From the IMG/VR virus record IMGVR_UViG_3300003323_000210, positions 1 through 45,788 of that record: a stretch of DNA of 45,788 nucleotides. One strand, 5' to 3'. The DNA is from a virus. The translations under genes and the position numbers were made by a program. The notes beneath the pieces were generated by a model, which made no database searches, had not been told where the DNA came from, and was given only the letters and a program-made list of their open reading frames with translations. This document shows positions 1 to 8,419 of this stretch, piece by piece (positions within the stretch are counted from its first letter, which is position 1; each line of letters opens with the position of its first letter).

Positions 1-839
1 CCAGTTGGTACGAAGTAAGCTTCAGTAGCAGGAATCAGCGGTGTGCTGTTGTAGTTGTCGCGCATTTCAATGAACGTAACGCCCATGAATTCCCATGTAC
101 GACGCATACCAATTGCACTACCATCGGCAGACTGACGACGACGCAGCGGCTCAGTAGTCGAAGTGTAGTATTGGTAAGCTTGCTTAACAACAGGGTGCGT
201 AATCAGCTTCTGGAAGAAGGTAGTACCGCACAGTGCAACGATGCCAGAGTAGTTAACTTGGCCGCTGCTATCCTGAATCTTAGCCAGAACTTGTTCGATC
301 ACTGAAGAGATTTCAGTAGTCGAAGTACCCAACAGGAAGTCAATCGCAGCAGGGCGTGCAGCACCAGTCATTTCCTGATACCAGTCTTGAGTCACAGTTC
401 CGTTAGGAGCGTACACAGTACCAGCAGTAATGGCCTGAGCACGAGCAACTTCCAGAGTCCAAGCGTGGTTCTGACGAATACGAGCCAGCTTACGAGCACG
501 TACTAGGTCAAGAGTTTCCGCTTCAGTAGGCGAACCATAAGCACGCTTACCTTGGATGTCTTGTGGATAAATCGCATCTTCGTATGGGAAGTGCGGAACA
601 GCAAAGGTGTGCAGCTTGCGCTGTGCATCACGTCCAACACTACCACGATCACCGCGAACACGGTCAACGATAATAGCACCGTCTTTGATGATTTCTTCAA
701 AGACAACTACGTGCTCTGCAACAGGTTCTTCTTTGAAGATACCCAGTTGACCTAGCAGACCCCATTGATTAGGGATGGTGTTAACCTCTTGTGTCCAATC
801 GCAAACGGCGAAACCGTTACCAAAGTCTCTAACGATCAA
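1..839 (-). CDS. Major capsid protein, lambda gpE family (3' end beyond window)
   Basis: This protein would form the icosahedral head shell. About 279 residues are visible, running off the left edge, so the C-terminus is missing. I recognise the gpE-type pattern: an early segment DGAIIVDRVRGDRG, then VPHFPYEDAIYPQDIQGKRA, a helical ETLDLVRARKLARIRQNH stretch, and a later RRTWEFMGVTFIEMRDNY. The start is TTG at 839, placed by AAGGAG seven bases upstream; no ATG suits. It is the last visible gene of the head operon and is separated from the decoration gene by a GIY-YIG endonuclease. The family is confident; the start is inferred from the ribosome binding site. Confidence 0.88.
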   Translation of the reverse strand, partial: MIVRDFGNGFAVCDWTQEVNTIPNQWGLLGQLGIFKEEPVAEHVVVFEEIIKDGAIIVDRVRGDRGSVGRDAQRKLHTFAVPHFPYEDAIYPQDIQGKRAYGSPTEAETLDLVRARKLARIRQNHAWTLEVARAQAITAGTVYAPNGTVTQDWYQEMTGAARPAAIDFLLGTSTTEISSVIEQVLAKIQDSSGQVNYSGIVALCGTTFFQKLITHPVVKQAYQYYTSTTEPLRRRQSADGSAIGMRRTWEFMGVTFIEMRDNYNSTPLIPATEAYFVPT

Positions 840-850
840 TTTATTACTCC

Positions 851-1507
851 TTAATTTATGTTTTGTGTTTTAAGCCAAGACGTATATTCCGAATCCATAT
901 TTGGATTCCATCCTGACTGGATTCTAGCTACTACGTAGCGGATACTTTCAGAGCAGCCATTAAAGGCAGTCATTGTATAAAGTGCTCTAAATCCCTTATT
1001 GGGAAACTTCAAATGAAGTTCGTAAATCTGTTTGGCGTGCTTCCACATTTTCAAAGCCTCTTCGCTAGTTCTCGGATTCTCCCAGCCATTCTTACATTTG
1101 GCGTGGGTGTTCCCGATGTTAGCCTTGGAGGATGCCTCTCTATTGTGGGCTAATGCCATCAGCCTCCTAGATTTCTCTGAATGTTTCCTTCCAGTCATGG
1201 GAGGAGAATCCCCTCCAACGTTTGTATTCCATCCGATATTCGATTTTGGTCTGAGTCGGCTTTCAATGAGTCGGCAATATTCTTGACTACCTTCCAATAC
1301 TTTGGAACAAACTAGCTGATCCCCGTATTTTCGAATGGCATTGCTTAATTTAATATTGCTTCCACGTCCAGCTTTCCATTTATGCTCTTTAAATCGCTGA
1401 AGGACACTTTTAAGGGTTATCCCTACGTATCCTTCTGAAGTTATATCGGTATGATTCGGAAGTCGAATCCAGTACAAGCTACAAGAGCGGAAGTCTTGCT
1501 TAGTCAA
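851..1507 (-). CDS. GIY-YIG homing endonuclease with NUMOD3-like motif
   Basis: Free-standing homing endonuclease of 218 residues. The GIY-YIG core is visible as YWI (residues 12-14) and GYVGIT (26-31), with the helix VLQRFKEHK carrying the expected Arg, and a Glu in LIESRLRP. A TGRKHSEKSRRLM segment looks like a NUMOD3 DNA-binding motif. It begins at TTG, 7 bp after the decoration gene stop, with no obvious ribosome binding site, and ends 11 bp before the capsid gene start. It splits two co-expressed head genes, which is a typical insertion site for such mobile genes. It probably spreads itself into related phages and has no head function. Confidence 0.85.
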   Translation of the reverse strand: MTKQDFRSCSLYWIRLPNHTDITSEGYVGITLKSVLQRFKEHKWKAGRGSNIKLSNAIRKYGDQLVCSKVLEGSQEYCRLIESRLRPKSNIGWNTNVGGDSPPMTGRKHSEKSRRLMALAHNREASSKANIGNTHAKCKNGWENPRTSEEALKMWKHAKQIYELHLKFPNKGFRALYTMTAFNGCSESIRYVVARIQSGWNPNMDSEYTSWLKTQNIN

Positions 1508-1514
1508 TTACTGA

Positions 1515-1946
1515 TCAGAACGATGCTTCAACCAGAATGCCCAGAGCTTTCAGCGAGTCGTAAGCGAACTGTTTCTGTGCGTTAGTACCGAACGATGCGT
1601 CCAGTTTCAGAGCTTCTTTTGCCACGATTACCTTGCCACGCGACAGAACCAGCACAGGAGTGTCGGTAGTAGCTGGAACAGCGGTATCAACGATTGCTCC
1701 CATTTTGCCGTCACCTAGATAGATAGCAGCAGGCACTTGGGAACCATCAGCAGCAGCTTGTTTCGAAACGATGTATTTACCAGATGCGGTAATCTTTCCC
1801 AGAACAGTACCTAGCGTGTAGGTAACTGGTGCAGCTTCGTTTGAAGTAACCACATCAGTGTGGAATTCGAAGCGCTCTGGAGTGTCATTCATTTTTACAA
1901 GAGCACCGAAACGAGCGTATTGACCTTCAGTTGCAATAACTGTCAT
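1515..1946 (-). CDS. Head decoration protein, lambda gpD family
   Basis: Small capsid-stabilising protein of 143 residues. The hallmark YTLGTVLGKITASGKY segment (residues about 43-58) is that of gpD-type decoration proteins, which sit as trimers on the expanded shell of capsids built from gpE-like proteins. The start is ATG, followed upstream by an AAGGAAAG-like ribosome binding site. It lies between the scaffold-like gene and the capsid gene, the usual order for this module. Family assignment is strong. Confidence 0.88.
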   Translation of the reverse strand: MTVIATEGQYARFGALVKMNDTPERFEFHTDVVTSNEAAPVTYTLGTVLGKITASGKYIVSKQAAADGSQVPAAIYLGDGKMGAIVDTAVPATTDTPVLVLSRGKVIVAKEALKLDASFGTNAQKQFAYDSLKALGILVEASF

Positions 1947-1965
1947 GTTTCTTTCCTTTTATAGA

Positions 1966-2529
1966 TTAGTGAGATTTATTTTCTTGTGCGATGACCTTTA
2001 GGTAGTCCATCACACGATTGCCTTGTGCTTCGGCAGCAAGAGCGGCAGCATCAGTAGTTCCTTCAACGCCGACTTCTTTAAATTCTGGAGAAGCTTCTTC
2101 GACTTTCATCTTGTTCGACAGCGCACCTACTGCTACTGCGAACGAAGCATCATCCAGCGATGCTAGAGCTACTTGCAGGCTTGCAGCTTGCTCAGTACCC
2201 ACTACATCTACAAGCGCAGCATTACGTGCTGCGATTTTTGCTTCTGCTGCTGCTTTTTCTTGCGCAGCTTTAAATTCGGTTGCAGCAGCTACGATTGCTT
2301 CTAGTTCGGCAATACGTGCATTTTTCTCTGCTACCAGCGATGTCATTGACACTACAGCATCTTGCAAACCTTTAACGTCCAGAGCGGCTACATTAGCTGC
2401 TTCAGCGCTAACTACGTCTGCTTCAGCGTGTGCTTGAGCTTCTGTTGTCATTACTTCTTCCTCGTTTAGTTGTCCCACCGGGGCAGGAGCTTGAAACATG
2501 CTAAGCATGCGTTTTAGTGAATCTTTCAA
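1966..2529 (-). CDS. Putative scaffolding / head assembly protein
   Basis: 187 residues, Ala- and Glu-rich, with a predicted coiled coil around residues 45-105 (EKNARIAELEAIV and following) and a short charged C-terminus. No enzyme motif is present. Position immediately after the S49 protease and before the decoration protein matches the gpNu3-like scaffold of lambda-type heads, which is cleaved by the neighbouring protease. It starts at TTG, and the start overlaps the protease stop in a TTGA tetranucleotide, implying translational coupling. The scaffold role is inferred from composition and position. Confidence 0.65.
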   Translation of the reverse strand: MKDSLKRMLSMFQAPAPVGQLNEEEVMTTEAQAHAEADVVSAEAANVAALDVKGLQDAVVSMTSLVAEKNARIAELEAIVAAATEFKAAQEKAAAEAKIAARNAALVDVVGTEQAASLQVALASLDDASFAVAVGALSNKMKVEEASPEFKEVGVEGTTDAAALAAEAQGNRVMDYLKVIAQENKSH

Positions 2530-3362
2530 GATTGATCCTCATTTGTTAGATACTGAGCGAATTCTTCATTCGTCATAATCGAGTTGATTAGACCAAGCTC
2601 CTGAGCTTTTTTAGCACGGAACATTGAGGCTTCAGTTGCTTTAATCTCGTCTGTAGAAAGTCCTGTGTATTTCGATACGTGAGCTACAAACTCTTCGTAC
2701 AATTCATCTACTTGCTCTTGCAGACCTGCTAGGAATTCATCTCTGAATTCTCCGTCAGCATCAAAAGGAATCTTGTTTGCACCAGCAGTTACAAAGGTAC
2801 GTTTGTATCCCGCATTCTCTAGAGCCTTACTGTTATTCATGAGAGCGATTAGAACGCCAATTGAACCAACTTGTCCTTGAGGGTGGGCTACAACTTCATC
2901 CGACAATACACACAAAGCGTATGCAGCAGAAGCAGCACAGTCTTGTACGTATGAAATCAAATATACTCCGTTTTCATCTGCCATCTGTCGAATTGCATCC
3001 GCAGTTTGGAAACAGTTAAATGCTTCCCCACCACCAGAGCTAATATCGAACACGATTTTTTTGCATCCGACGCCGATCAATTCCAACATTTGATCCATTA
3101 AGCCAGCGTAGCTTGTTCCTGTAGCACCGCAGAGCGATTCAACAGGCTTGTTAGTCAAGCTACCGTGAATATTAATTAGGCCGATCTTTCCAACCTGCGA
3201 AGGTTTGTCCAAATCAGCCGACACAGTTTCTACTTGTGCCAGCATCCCAGTGTTACGAAGCTCTAGATATGATGTAATCGCACTAAAAGCTTCTACACTG
3301 ATTAGATGCGGCTTGTTATATAGGTCGGATGTCAACCTACGAACAGGCCGTTGCATTGTCAT
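2526..3362 (-). CDS. S49 (SppA/lambda gpC-like) prohead protease
   Basis: 278-residue serine protease of the ClpP/SppA fold. The central KIVFDISSGGGEAFNCFQTA (residues about 102-121) is the SppA glycine-rich oxyanion region, and Ser145 in CAASAAYAL is the likely nucleophile, followed by PQGQVGSIGV. Head proteases of this type trim scaffold and portal during procapsid maturation. Its stop overlaps the scaffold gene start by 4 nt, as in other phages where protease and scaffold are coupled. The catalytic Lys is not certain by eye. Confidence 0.85.
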   Translation of the reverse strand: MTMQRPVRRLTSDLYNKPHLISVEAFSAITSYLELRNTGMLAQVETVSADLDKPSQVGKIGLINIHGSLTNKPVESLCGATGTSYAGLMDQMLELIGVGCKKIVFDISSGGGEAFNCFQTADAIRQMADENGVYLISYVQDCAASAAYALCVLSDEVVAHPQGQVGSIGVLIALMNNSKALENAGYKRTFVTAGANKIPFDADGEFRDEFLAGLQEQVDELYEEFVAHVSKYTGLSTDEIKATEASMFRAKKAQELGLINSIMTNEEFAQYLTNEDQS

Positions 3363-3371
3363 TTTTAATCC

Positions 3372-4871
3372 TTATCCTGAGTTGTCAGCGTTACGGGCCG
3401 ATTTGTCTTGTGTGCTTGACTTGCCCCCGATGTCGCTTGTACCGTCTCCACTCTTGCCTACAGCCATTCCGTCTCCAGAACGACTACCAGCACCAGTTAG
3501 TTTTTCCTTATCTACAGGAGCATCAACTGGAAGCGGAGCAACACCAGCAACTTCACGAATCTTGTTCAGCCATGGACGGTCAATTTCAACCAGACCTACT
3601 GAAGCCACACGCTGTACAAGTTTAGAGAATGCTTCGCTATCAACGTCAGCAATATCACCATATTCAAACGTAGGCAAACGATCTTGGCTCCAACCATTCA
3701 GTGCATAAAGCTGCACAATCAAATCGTTGTTTAGCACATCACGAATCTCGTTTAGACGGTGTTCCATCGCCATTGCACAAAGATTAGTCTTCGTATCTTT
3801 AATAGAGAACGATCCAGATTCAGTCTGTCCATTCTTCAATACGTCAGCACTAAGGGCTACCAGAATATCGTTCTGAAGCTGCTTAATAATCTCTGGGATA
3901 TCAAACTTGTTTGTTCCTTTAGCTTCCATCAAGTCGAATTCGAACAGCTTGTTATTCTGATCGTCAAACACTTGAGGCATAACTAGTGAACGTTGCTTAC
4001 CATCTGCAACAGCTTGTGCTGCTTGTAGATAAGCCTGATAAACTGCTTTCTCCGAATCACTGGCATCTGCTGCCATGTACTTAGGAGGAATATAAATTAC
4101 AGGAACCGAAGCAATATCTTTAGATACGCCCAGCATCAACTGATCTTTAAGTAGCGTTAGCTGCTTATATGGTAGAAACACTGACTTCAAAACAGACTTC
4201 CCTTCTGGGTTGCCTTTTACGCTGTCAGCAGAGAACAATAGGAACTTAGAACGATCAATGTTAATCAATCCATTCGGGTCAGAAAGGTTTTGGAACCTAG
4301 CCCCATTTTCCATGTTACGAATACTCTGTCCTACGCTCAGCAATTCACGACCATCTTCAGAGAAGTTCCAGTGTCGGATACTATCTTGAGGACGTGGAGC
4401 TAATTTACGTAGACCTACCAGACCATCATTGTATTTACTTCCGTTTCGCGTCAAACGACGACGAAAAACTTTTTCTTGAATCGAGAAACCGTATTCCAAA
4501 TACGTAATGGTTTCTGCAATAAACTGTGACCAAGTGCCTTCCATGTCTTGCATACAGGTTTCAACGAACTTAGCTCGTTTTTTATCTGTTTCGGTTGCAT
4601 TCTCCGGTGGAGCTACACACCAACTAACACGGGTTAGCATCATTCTGTACACGTTGAGCGCTGCTGCAACGGTAGGATCAGTTTTCATTTCGGTGACGGT
4701 TTTAAGGAAGGCTGGGTATCTAAATGCCCTATTCTGTTCCTCAAGAATTTGACCGTTCATCGTAGTAAGGCCAGTGAAACCGACTTCACCCAAACTAATA
4801 CGTGGGACGACCGCTGAAGGATCGGCTGCTAGGCCAGCGCCGCTATCAGCTTTTGGCTCTTGCTTTGCCAT
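3372..4871 (-). CDS. Portal protein (DUF935/Mu gp29-like type)
   Basis: 499-residue portal, expected to form the dodecameric DNA-entry ring at one head vertex. Supporting features are the size, a core with MLTRVSWCVAPP, EYGFSIQEKVF and KLAPRPQDSIRHW, and the position between large terminase and prohead protease. The C-terminal 60 residues are a low-complexity Gly/Ser/Asp/Lys tail, probably disordered. It is the first gene of the head operon, behind a consensus promoter at 4900-4928 and with an AAGGAG ribosome binding site. Family assignment is good; the exact portal subclass is less sure. Confidence 0.85.
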   Translation of the reverse strand: MAKQEPKADSGAGLAADPSAVVPRISLGEVGFTGLTTMNGQILEEQNRAFRYPAFLKTVTEMKTDPTVAAALNVYRMMLTRVSWCVAPPENATETDKKRAKFVETCMQDMEGTWSQFIAETITYLEYGFSIQEKVFRRRLTRNGSKYNDGLVGLRKLAPRPQDSIRHWNFSEDGRELLSVGQSIRNMENGARFQNLSDPNGLINIDRSKFLLFSADSVKGNPEGKSVLKSVFLPYKQLTLLKDQLMLGVSKDIASVPVIYIPPKYMAADASDSEKAVYQAYLQAAQAVADGKQRSLVMPQVFDDQNNKLFEFDLMEAKGTNKFDIPEIIKQLQNDILVALSADVLKNGQTESGSFSIKDTKTNLCAMAMEHRLNEIRDVLNNDLIVQLYALNGWSQDRLPTFEYGDIADVDSEAFSKLVQRVASVGLVEIDRPWLNKIREVAGVAPLPVDAPVDKEKLTGAGSRSGDGMAVGKSGDGTSDIGGKSSTQDKSARNADNSG

Positions 4872-4899
4872 AGTGCTCCTTCTTTGTTATATACGCGAG

Positions 4900-4928
4900 A
4901 TTGTATCATACACACCACAGTTTGTCAA
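4900..4928 (-). promoter_or_regulatory. Sigma70-like promoter of the head operon
   Basis: On the minus strand there is a perfect -35 TTGACA (4923-4928), a 17-bp spacer and -10 TACAAT (4900-4905), about 30 bp upstream of the portal start codon. Confidence 0.85.
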
Positions 4929-4931
4929 ATT

Positions 4932-4978
4932 TATTGCTCCTTACCTATTTACACAGCTCGTAAAGTGTGGTAAGGAGC
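4932..4978 (-). terminator. Nested hairpin after the large terminase gene
   Basis: An 11-bp perfect inverted repeat (TGCTCCTTACC / GGTAAGGAGCA) encloses smaller nested pairings and is followed on the minus strand by ATAAATTT. It starts 5 bp past the terminase stop and ends just before the head promoter. The T-tract is poor, so it may be a weak terminator or an RNA-processing hairpin. Confidence 0.5.
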
Positions 4979-4982
4979 ATTA

Positions 4983-6458
4983 TTAAATTGTTGGGATGGG
5001 ACTCACACCAGATAGATTAGGTACAACGAAGTCTGGAATATTGCTAGTCTTCGCTAGAAAATTGAAAGCATCTGCACATGCGTCTACCTGATCGTTCTTT
5101 TCTTGACGAATGCCTTGGAAGTGCTCTAACTCTGTAAAGAAATCATCGTTCCAGTCACCTTCAACGATATCAACCAAGCCAGCCTCACACATTGAACAGA
5201 ATGGTAGGAACCTCTGCATCTTGCTTGTGTGGCCTGAAATCGGAATACCCTTTACAGTGATGCCTTGTTCTGCAAGTTCACGGATAAAGAACTGCGTAGC
5301 AGCTTTACCTCCTCCATTATCTCTTGGGATCGTTACATGAACGTCTAATCCGTCTTCATTATGCGAAGTATCAATCAGCATCTTAACAACGCCGTCTGTA
5401 AGCCTACGGTCACGCTTTACATGTTCAATGGTATAGCGGCCAGCCTTCGTACGACTCATCTTTACACCGGCTGTCCAGTCAGGGTCAGGGTACACTTCGC
5501 TTGGAACGGAGTGAGCCAAATCCCAAGAACGCACACGTCCTGTTACTTCAGGAGGTGCAAACTTTACTTTATTGACCCAGCTACGGTTGAATACACTGCT
5601 TCCTTCAGTAACCGCTGTCCAAGACCCTTTAAGGAATCGGAGCTGATTAACTCGGGACATGGAGAGCAAGTTAGCTAGATAGCCGGGATTGTTCTTCATC
5701 AGCACCGGATTATCATAGATGTTCATCGGAATATACTTCATACTCGATGGCATCCAATCCACGCCTTTTGTGAATCCTTTACCTACTTCTTCATACAATT
5801 TGTCTGGATCATCTGCCCAGTGAATCTTGTTGTTAATGATTACAAACCAGCGTACAATATCTTCCGTTCCGGGGCGAGGAATACCTGTATCAGGATCAAG
5901 GGAGAATTTAACCCAGTCGTACAAGTAGCTGTTCCTGTCTGGGTTACAGGTAATCATCAATTGCAGCTTGCCCTTAAACGTAGTGCTACGCAAACGGGAT
6001 TTTAGCATCAGGATTTGCTCCAGCTTCATTTCCGCACCTTCGTCGCAGATAACAGTTGTGAACTGTCCACCCTGCAATTCCGAGAGGTCATCAGGCATAG
6101 CTTTGAAAGTAATGGTGGCTCCGTTTTTGAATTGCCATTCCTTTTGCTGGGCCTTCCAGATTGCTCCAAACGGACGATAGAGCTGTTTGCTGCTGTCAAT
6201 CAGACCTCCCGGCTGCATAAGCTGAGGATAGGTCAGACGGACGATTAGAACGCGTGCATTCGGGTCTTGGCAGTCTCCAAGTGCTTTAAGTAAAGCTAGG
6301 TGACTTTTACCAGAACCCGCTGACCCTCCCTGAATCAGGATGTCAGCCATTGTTTCGGTAAGAACCTTACGCTGCTTTTCTGAGCATGGGCCTAGCACAA
6401 TACCTTTTTCTTCTGTAGCCTTTTCGACGGCTTCAACGATTTTCTTTTTTCGGGCCAT
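4983..6458 (-). CDS. Terminase large subunit
   Basis: 491-residue packaging motor with N-terminal ATPase and C-terminal nuclease. Walker A is GGSAGSGKSH (residues 44-53, Lys51), Walker B is TTVICDEGAEM with Asp139-Glu140, and a nuclease-type acidic motif RSWDLAHS lies near residue 310, with a DQVDACADAFNFL motif near the end. I chose the ATG at 6458 (MARKKK) because the 26 codons upstream run through the terminator hairpin at 6469-6484. No strong ribosome binding site or own promoter is seen, so expression may depend on read-through from the tRNA operon upstream. The candidate small subunit is about 8 kb away. Confidence 0.92.
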   Translation of the reverse strand: MARKKKIVEAVEKATEEKGIVLGPCSEKQRKVLTETMADILIQGGSAGSGKSHLALLKALGDCQDPNARVLIVRLTYPQLMQPGGLIDSSKQLYRPFGAIWKAQQKEWQFKNGATITFKAMPDDLSELQGGQFTTVICDEGAEMKLEQILMLKSRLRSTTFKGKLQLMITCNPDRNSYLYDWVKFSLDPDTGIPRPGTEDIVRWFVIINNKIHWADDPDKLYEEVGKGFTKGVDWMPSSMKYIPMNIYDNPVLMKNNPGYLANLLSMSRVNQLRFLKGSWTAVTEGSSVFNRSWVNKVKFAPPEVTGRVRSWDLAHSVPSEVYPDPDWTAGVKMSRTKAGRYTIEHVKRDRRLTDGVVKMLIDTSHNEDGLDVHVTIPRDNGGGKAATQFFIRELAEQGITVKGIPISGHTSKMQRFLPFCSMCEAGLVDIVEGDWNDDFFTELEHFQGIRQEKNDQVDACADAFNFLAKTSNIPDFVVPNLSGVSPIPTI

Positions 6459-6462
6459 AAAT

Positions 6463-6484
6463 GCAAAAAGCCCCATAAGGGGCT
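6463..6484 (-). terminator. Intrinsic terminator of tRNA operon 1
   Basis: Minus-strand hairpin AGCCCC-TTAT-GGGGCT followed by TTTTGC. It ends the Ser-Ser-Ile-Gln-Trp tRNA operon only about 10 bp before the terminase start codon. Confidence 0.75.
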
Positions 6485-6499
6485 GTAAATAGTTAAAAG

Positions 6500-6576
6500 T
6501 GGCATACCCGGAACGGAATCTAACCTTCCTCAACATGGTTTGGAGCCACGTTCGCCAACTTGGAACATGCGGGTAT
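6500..6576 (-). tRNA. tRNA-Trp(CCA)
   Basis: Divergent tRNA. The acceptor ATACCCG/CGGGTAT pairs over 7 bp, with discriminator G (as expected for Trp) and an encoded CCA. The D stem is GTTC/GAAC and the anticodon stem CGTGG/CCATG closes a CTCCAAA loop with anticodon CCA. The T stem is GAAGG with a bulged G in its 3' strand, and the T loop is TTAGATT, so C56 is replaced by A. It could be missed by default scans. It completes the 20-amino-acid set. Confidence 0.72.
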
Positions 6577-6586
6577 ATTTAGCTTG

Positions 6587-6660
6587 ATACGGAGGTGAGA
6601 GTTGAACTCACACTTTATAGGGTCAAAACCTACTGCCTCTACCAGTTGGGCTACTCCGCA
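6587..6660 (-). tRNA. tRNA-Gln(UUG)
   Basis: Acceptor TGCGGAG pairs with CTCCGTA. The anticodon loop TTTTGAC carries TTG, and the T arm is GTGAG-TTCAACT-CTCAC. The 3' CCA is not encoded. Confidence 0.88.
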
Positions 6661-6669
6661 TTAGAATTC

Positions 6670-6745
6670 TGGTAGTCCCACCGAGGATCGAACTCGGATT
6701 AAAGGCTTATCAAGCCTCCGTTCTAACCAATTGAACTACAGGACA
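6670..6745 (-). tRNA. tRNA-Ile(GAU)
   Basis: The anticodon stem GGC/GCC holds loop TTGATAA with anticodon GAT. The T arm is CCGAG-TTCGATC-CTCGG, and ACCA is encoded. Position 1-72 appears to be a T-T mismatch. Confidence 0.88.
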
Positions 6746-6755
6746 TCAGGAGCTT

Positions 6756-6872
6756 GGGACTTTCCCCTAGCTAGGTCATATCCTTTAGGATCATCACGCC
6801 GTTCTTCGCTACGTATCAAATCTACGGCCAACCTACAGACCAAAGAGTGCTCTTTGGATTTAGACAAGTCCC
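6756..6872 (-). ncRNA. Candidate structured RNA between tRNA-Ile and tRNA-Ser
   Basis: A 117-nt segment is closed by a perfect 7-bp helix GGGACTT/AAGTCCC. Inside are an 8-bp perfect hairpin CCAAAGAG-CA-CTCTTTGG (6840-6857), a GCCGT/ACGGC helix and smaller hairpins. It lacks D and T arms, so it is not a tRNA. It is co-transcribed with operon 1. Function is unknown; a plain processing spacer is possible. Confidence 0.45.
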
Positions 6873-6884
6873 TTTCGGGTACAA

Positions 6885-6976
6885 TGGCGGAGACTGGGTA
6901 GAGTCGAACTCCCAAGGCTATTTCTAGCTCGCACGGCTTTCAAGGCCGGTTCCGTCGCCCATCGGATTGAGTCTCC
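6885..6976 (-). tRNA. tRNA-Ser(UGA)
   Basis: Class II tRNA. Acceptor GGAGACT/AGTCTCC, discriminator G, CCA encoded. The loop CTTGAAA gives anticodon TGA, and a long variable arm lies before the T arm GGGAG-TTCGACT-CTACC. Confidence 0.9.
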
Positions 6977-7001
6977 ATGTTCTTGTAAGGACTTTTACAG
7001 T

Positions 7002-7059
7002 GTCCAGACATCCCTCTGTCAGTTTTCGTATTTTATACTGGCCTGTGGGCCTCTTGGAC
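7002..7059 (-). ncRNA. Small structured inter-tRNA segment
   Basis: GTCCA/TGGAC closes a 58-nt segment with hairpins GGCC-CACA-GGCC and GTAT-AAA-ATAC. It sits between the two tRNA-Ser genes. It may only be a processing spacer. Confidence 0.3.
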
Positions 7060-7073
7060 TGAATACCAAACTC

Positions 7074-7161
7074 TGGCGGAAGACTGTGGCCCTGATCCAC
7101 ATGCAGCGATGCCGCACCAACTCCTTAGCAGGGAGTGCTAGCCCAAGCTAGTTAATCTTCC
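7074..7161 (-). tRNA. tRNA-Ser(GCU)
   Basis: Class II tRNA and first in operon 1. Loop CTGCTAA gives anticodon GCT; discriminator G and CCA are encoded. The T loop ATCAGGG departs from the usual TTCRANY at positions 54 and 58. Confidence 0.82.
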
Positions 7162-7171
7162 ATTTAAAGAG

Positions 7172-7200
7172 ATTGTAACACTACATAACGCGGTTGTCAA
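7172..7200 (-). promoter_or_regulatory. Promoter of tRNA operon 1
   Basis: Minus-strand -35 TTGACA (7195-7200), 17-bp spacer, -10 TACAAT (7172-7177), ten bases upstream of tRNA-Ser(GCU). It probably also supplies read-through to the terminase gene. Confidence 0.85.
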
Positions 7201-7229
7201 GTAGTGCTTCATATCAAATAGTGACAAGC

Positions 7230-8300
7230 TTAAGGTGCGGTGATAAGCGAGTTTTGGTAAAGGATTCCCGACCACGCCCCTGTGATATTCGTATTGTTGG
7301 CGCTGACATACGTGGCTCTTAGCATAAAATCTGTCTTCTCACTTACCATAATCGGAGGGTTTGTGTCGTGACGATAAGGGTTTGCGGCACATGAAATTTC
7401 TAATGGAAGTCTGTAAAATCCTTGGGGGCTTCCAAAATATGTGGCGACAGAGATATCCACCGTTGAGCTTGGGCGATTAACACCAATGAATAGGCTATCA
7501 ATGGCTAATGTGTATCCAGCCGGTACAGTATAGTTGGAAGACCTTGTTGCCCCTTTACCTGCTACCAATCTAGCTAGAATGTCAGTCCCATTGGAGTTAT
7601 TCTTAGCATCAATATCTCCGATGTTAATTCTGCTAGAACCTGCTGACATCATGATAAGAGAGTTTACGCGCAGATATTGCTTCGTAGATATTACTGGGGT
7701 CAGGCCATCTAGGGTGAGTATTTCGGACTGCACATTATATAGGTTGTCCAATCCGACAAGAAGCACTGTTCTTGCCCCTGTCCCTGATGAGGAAGAGTCA
7801 TTGGCACTATTAGACGCAACCGAGACGTATGTTGCGGCGCTAAGCCAAGGATATAGGCCACCAAGAGGCCATACGTCTTCAGGTAATGTACCTGTGTTAA
7901 TGTCTGCATTCACTCCTAAAGCGACTACCCTCGACGCTCCCGGAACTAAGTTAAGAGCTACAGCATGAGGGAACGGCATACCTAAAGTGTGAGCATACGT
8001 GATAAACTCGGCACCTTGCTTTTGGCGAGATAGAACGGATTCTTGTACACTAAGTGTTGCATCCGAATCTGAAGCGTAAACCCAAACCTTTAATGTACTT
8101 AGAGGAACTGTGATACTATCGAAGGCGTAAAGAGGGTATCCTGTTGGAACACTTGGAGCAAGCAGACTGTTTGACACATTAACCGCACACGCTCCCTTGT
8201 TATAAATATCAATCTGTGTGCCAGAAGCGATCCCTGTAAGCGCATAAAGCTCTGTCCACACCTTTTTAGGAATCACTACATCTTGTTGGGTAGTAGCCAT
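7230..8300 (-). CDS. Putative virion structural protein
   Basis: 356 residues, rich in Ser, Thr, Val and Asn, with no membrane segment or enzyme motif. A central block (residues about 155-225) with SANDSSSSGTGARTVLLVGL, then YNVQSEILTLDG and VNSLIMMSAGSS, belongs to a beta-rich segment often seen in phage virion proteins. A decoration, fibre or base protein is likely. It is a single-gene unit between two tRNA operons, with its own consensus promoter at 8332-8360, and it ends about 30 bp before the promoter of tRNA operon 1. The structural role is inferred from the repeat type. Confidence 0.65.
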   Translation of the reverse strand: MATTQQDVVIPKKVWTELYALTGIASGTQIDIYNKGACAVNVSNSLLAPSVPTGYPLYAFDSITVPLSTLKVWVYASDSDATLSVQESVLSRQKQGAEFITYAHTLGMPFPHAVALNLVPGASRVVALGVNADINTGTLPEDVWPLGGLYPWLSAATYVSVASNSANDSSSSGTGARTVLLVGLDNLYNVQSEILTLDGLTPVISTKQYLRVNSLIMMSAGSSRINIGDIDAKNNSNGTDILARLVAGKGATRSSNYTVPAGYTLAIDSLFIGVNRPSSTVDISVATYFGSPQGFYRLPLEISCAANPYRHDTNPPIMVSEKTDFMLRATYVSANNTNITGAWSGILYQNSLITAP

Positions 8301-8331
8301 TACTTACTTCCTATCTTAGTTAAATACTAAG

Positions 8332-8360
8332 AGTATATCATAGTGACAACTATTTGTCAA
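8332..8360 (-). promoter_or_regulatory. Promoter of the virion protein gene
   Basis: Minus-strand -35 TTGACA (8355-8360), 17-bp spacer, -10 TATACT (8332-8337), about 30 bp before the start codon. Confidence 0.88.
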
Positions 8361-8384
8361 TTTGCTATTGTAACTAGCAAAATA

Positions 8385-8416
8385 AAAGCCCGTAACCAAT
8401 TATGGTTACGGGCTTT
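8385..8416 (-). terminator. Terminator of tRNA operon 2
   Basis: Perfect 13-bp stem (AAAGCCCGTAACC with its complement) and a 6-nt loop, followed on the minus strand by TTTTATTTT. It lies just past tRNA-Arg and insulates the downstream virion gene. Confidence 0.85.
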
Positions 8417-8419
8417 ATA

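Noticed and set aside
6459-6536. Upstream extension of the terminase start to 6536
   Set aside because: The extra 26 codons run through tRNA-Trp and a terminator hairpin, and resemble no terminase N-terminus.
6756-6872. A tRNA with an intron
   Set aside because: The 7-bp acceptor-like helix is present, but D, anticodon and T arms cannot be built and no CCA follows.
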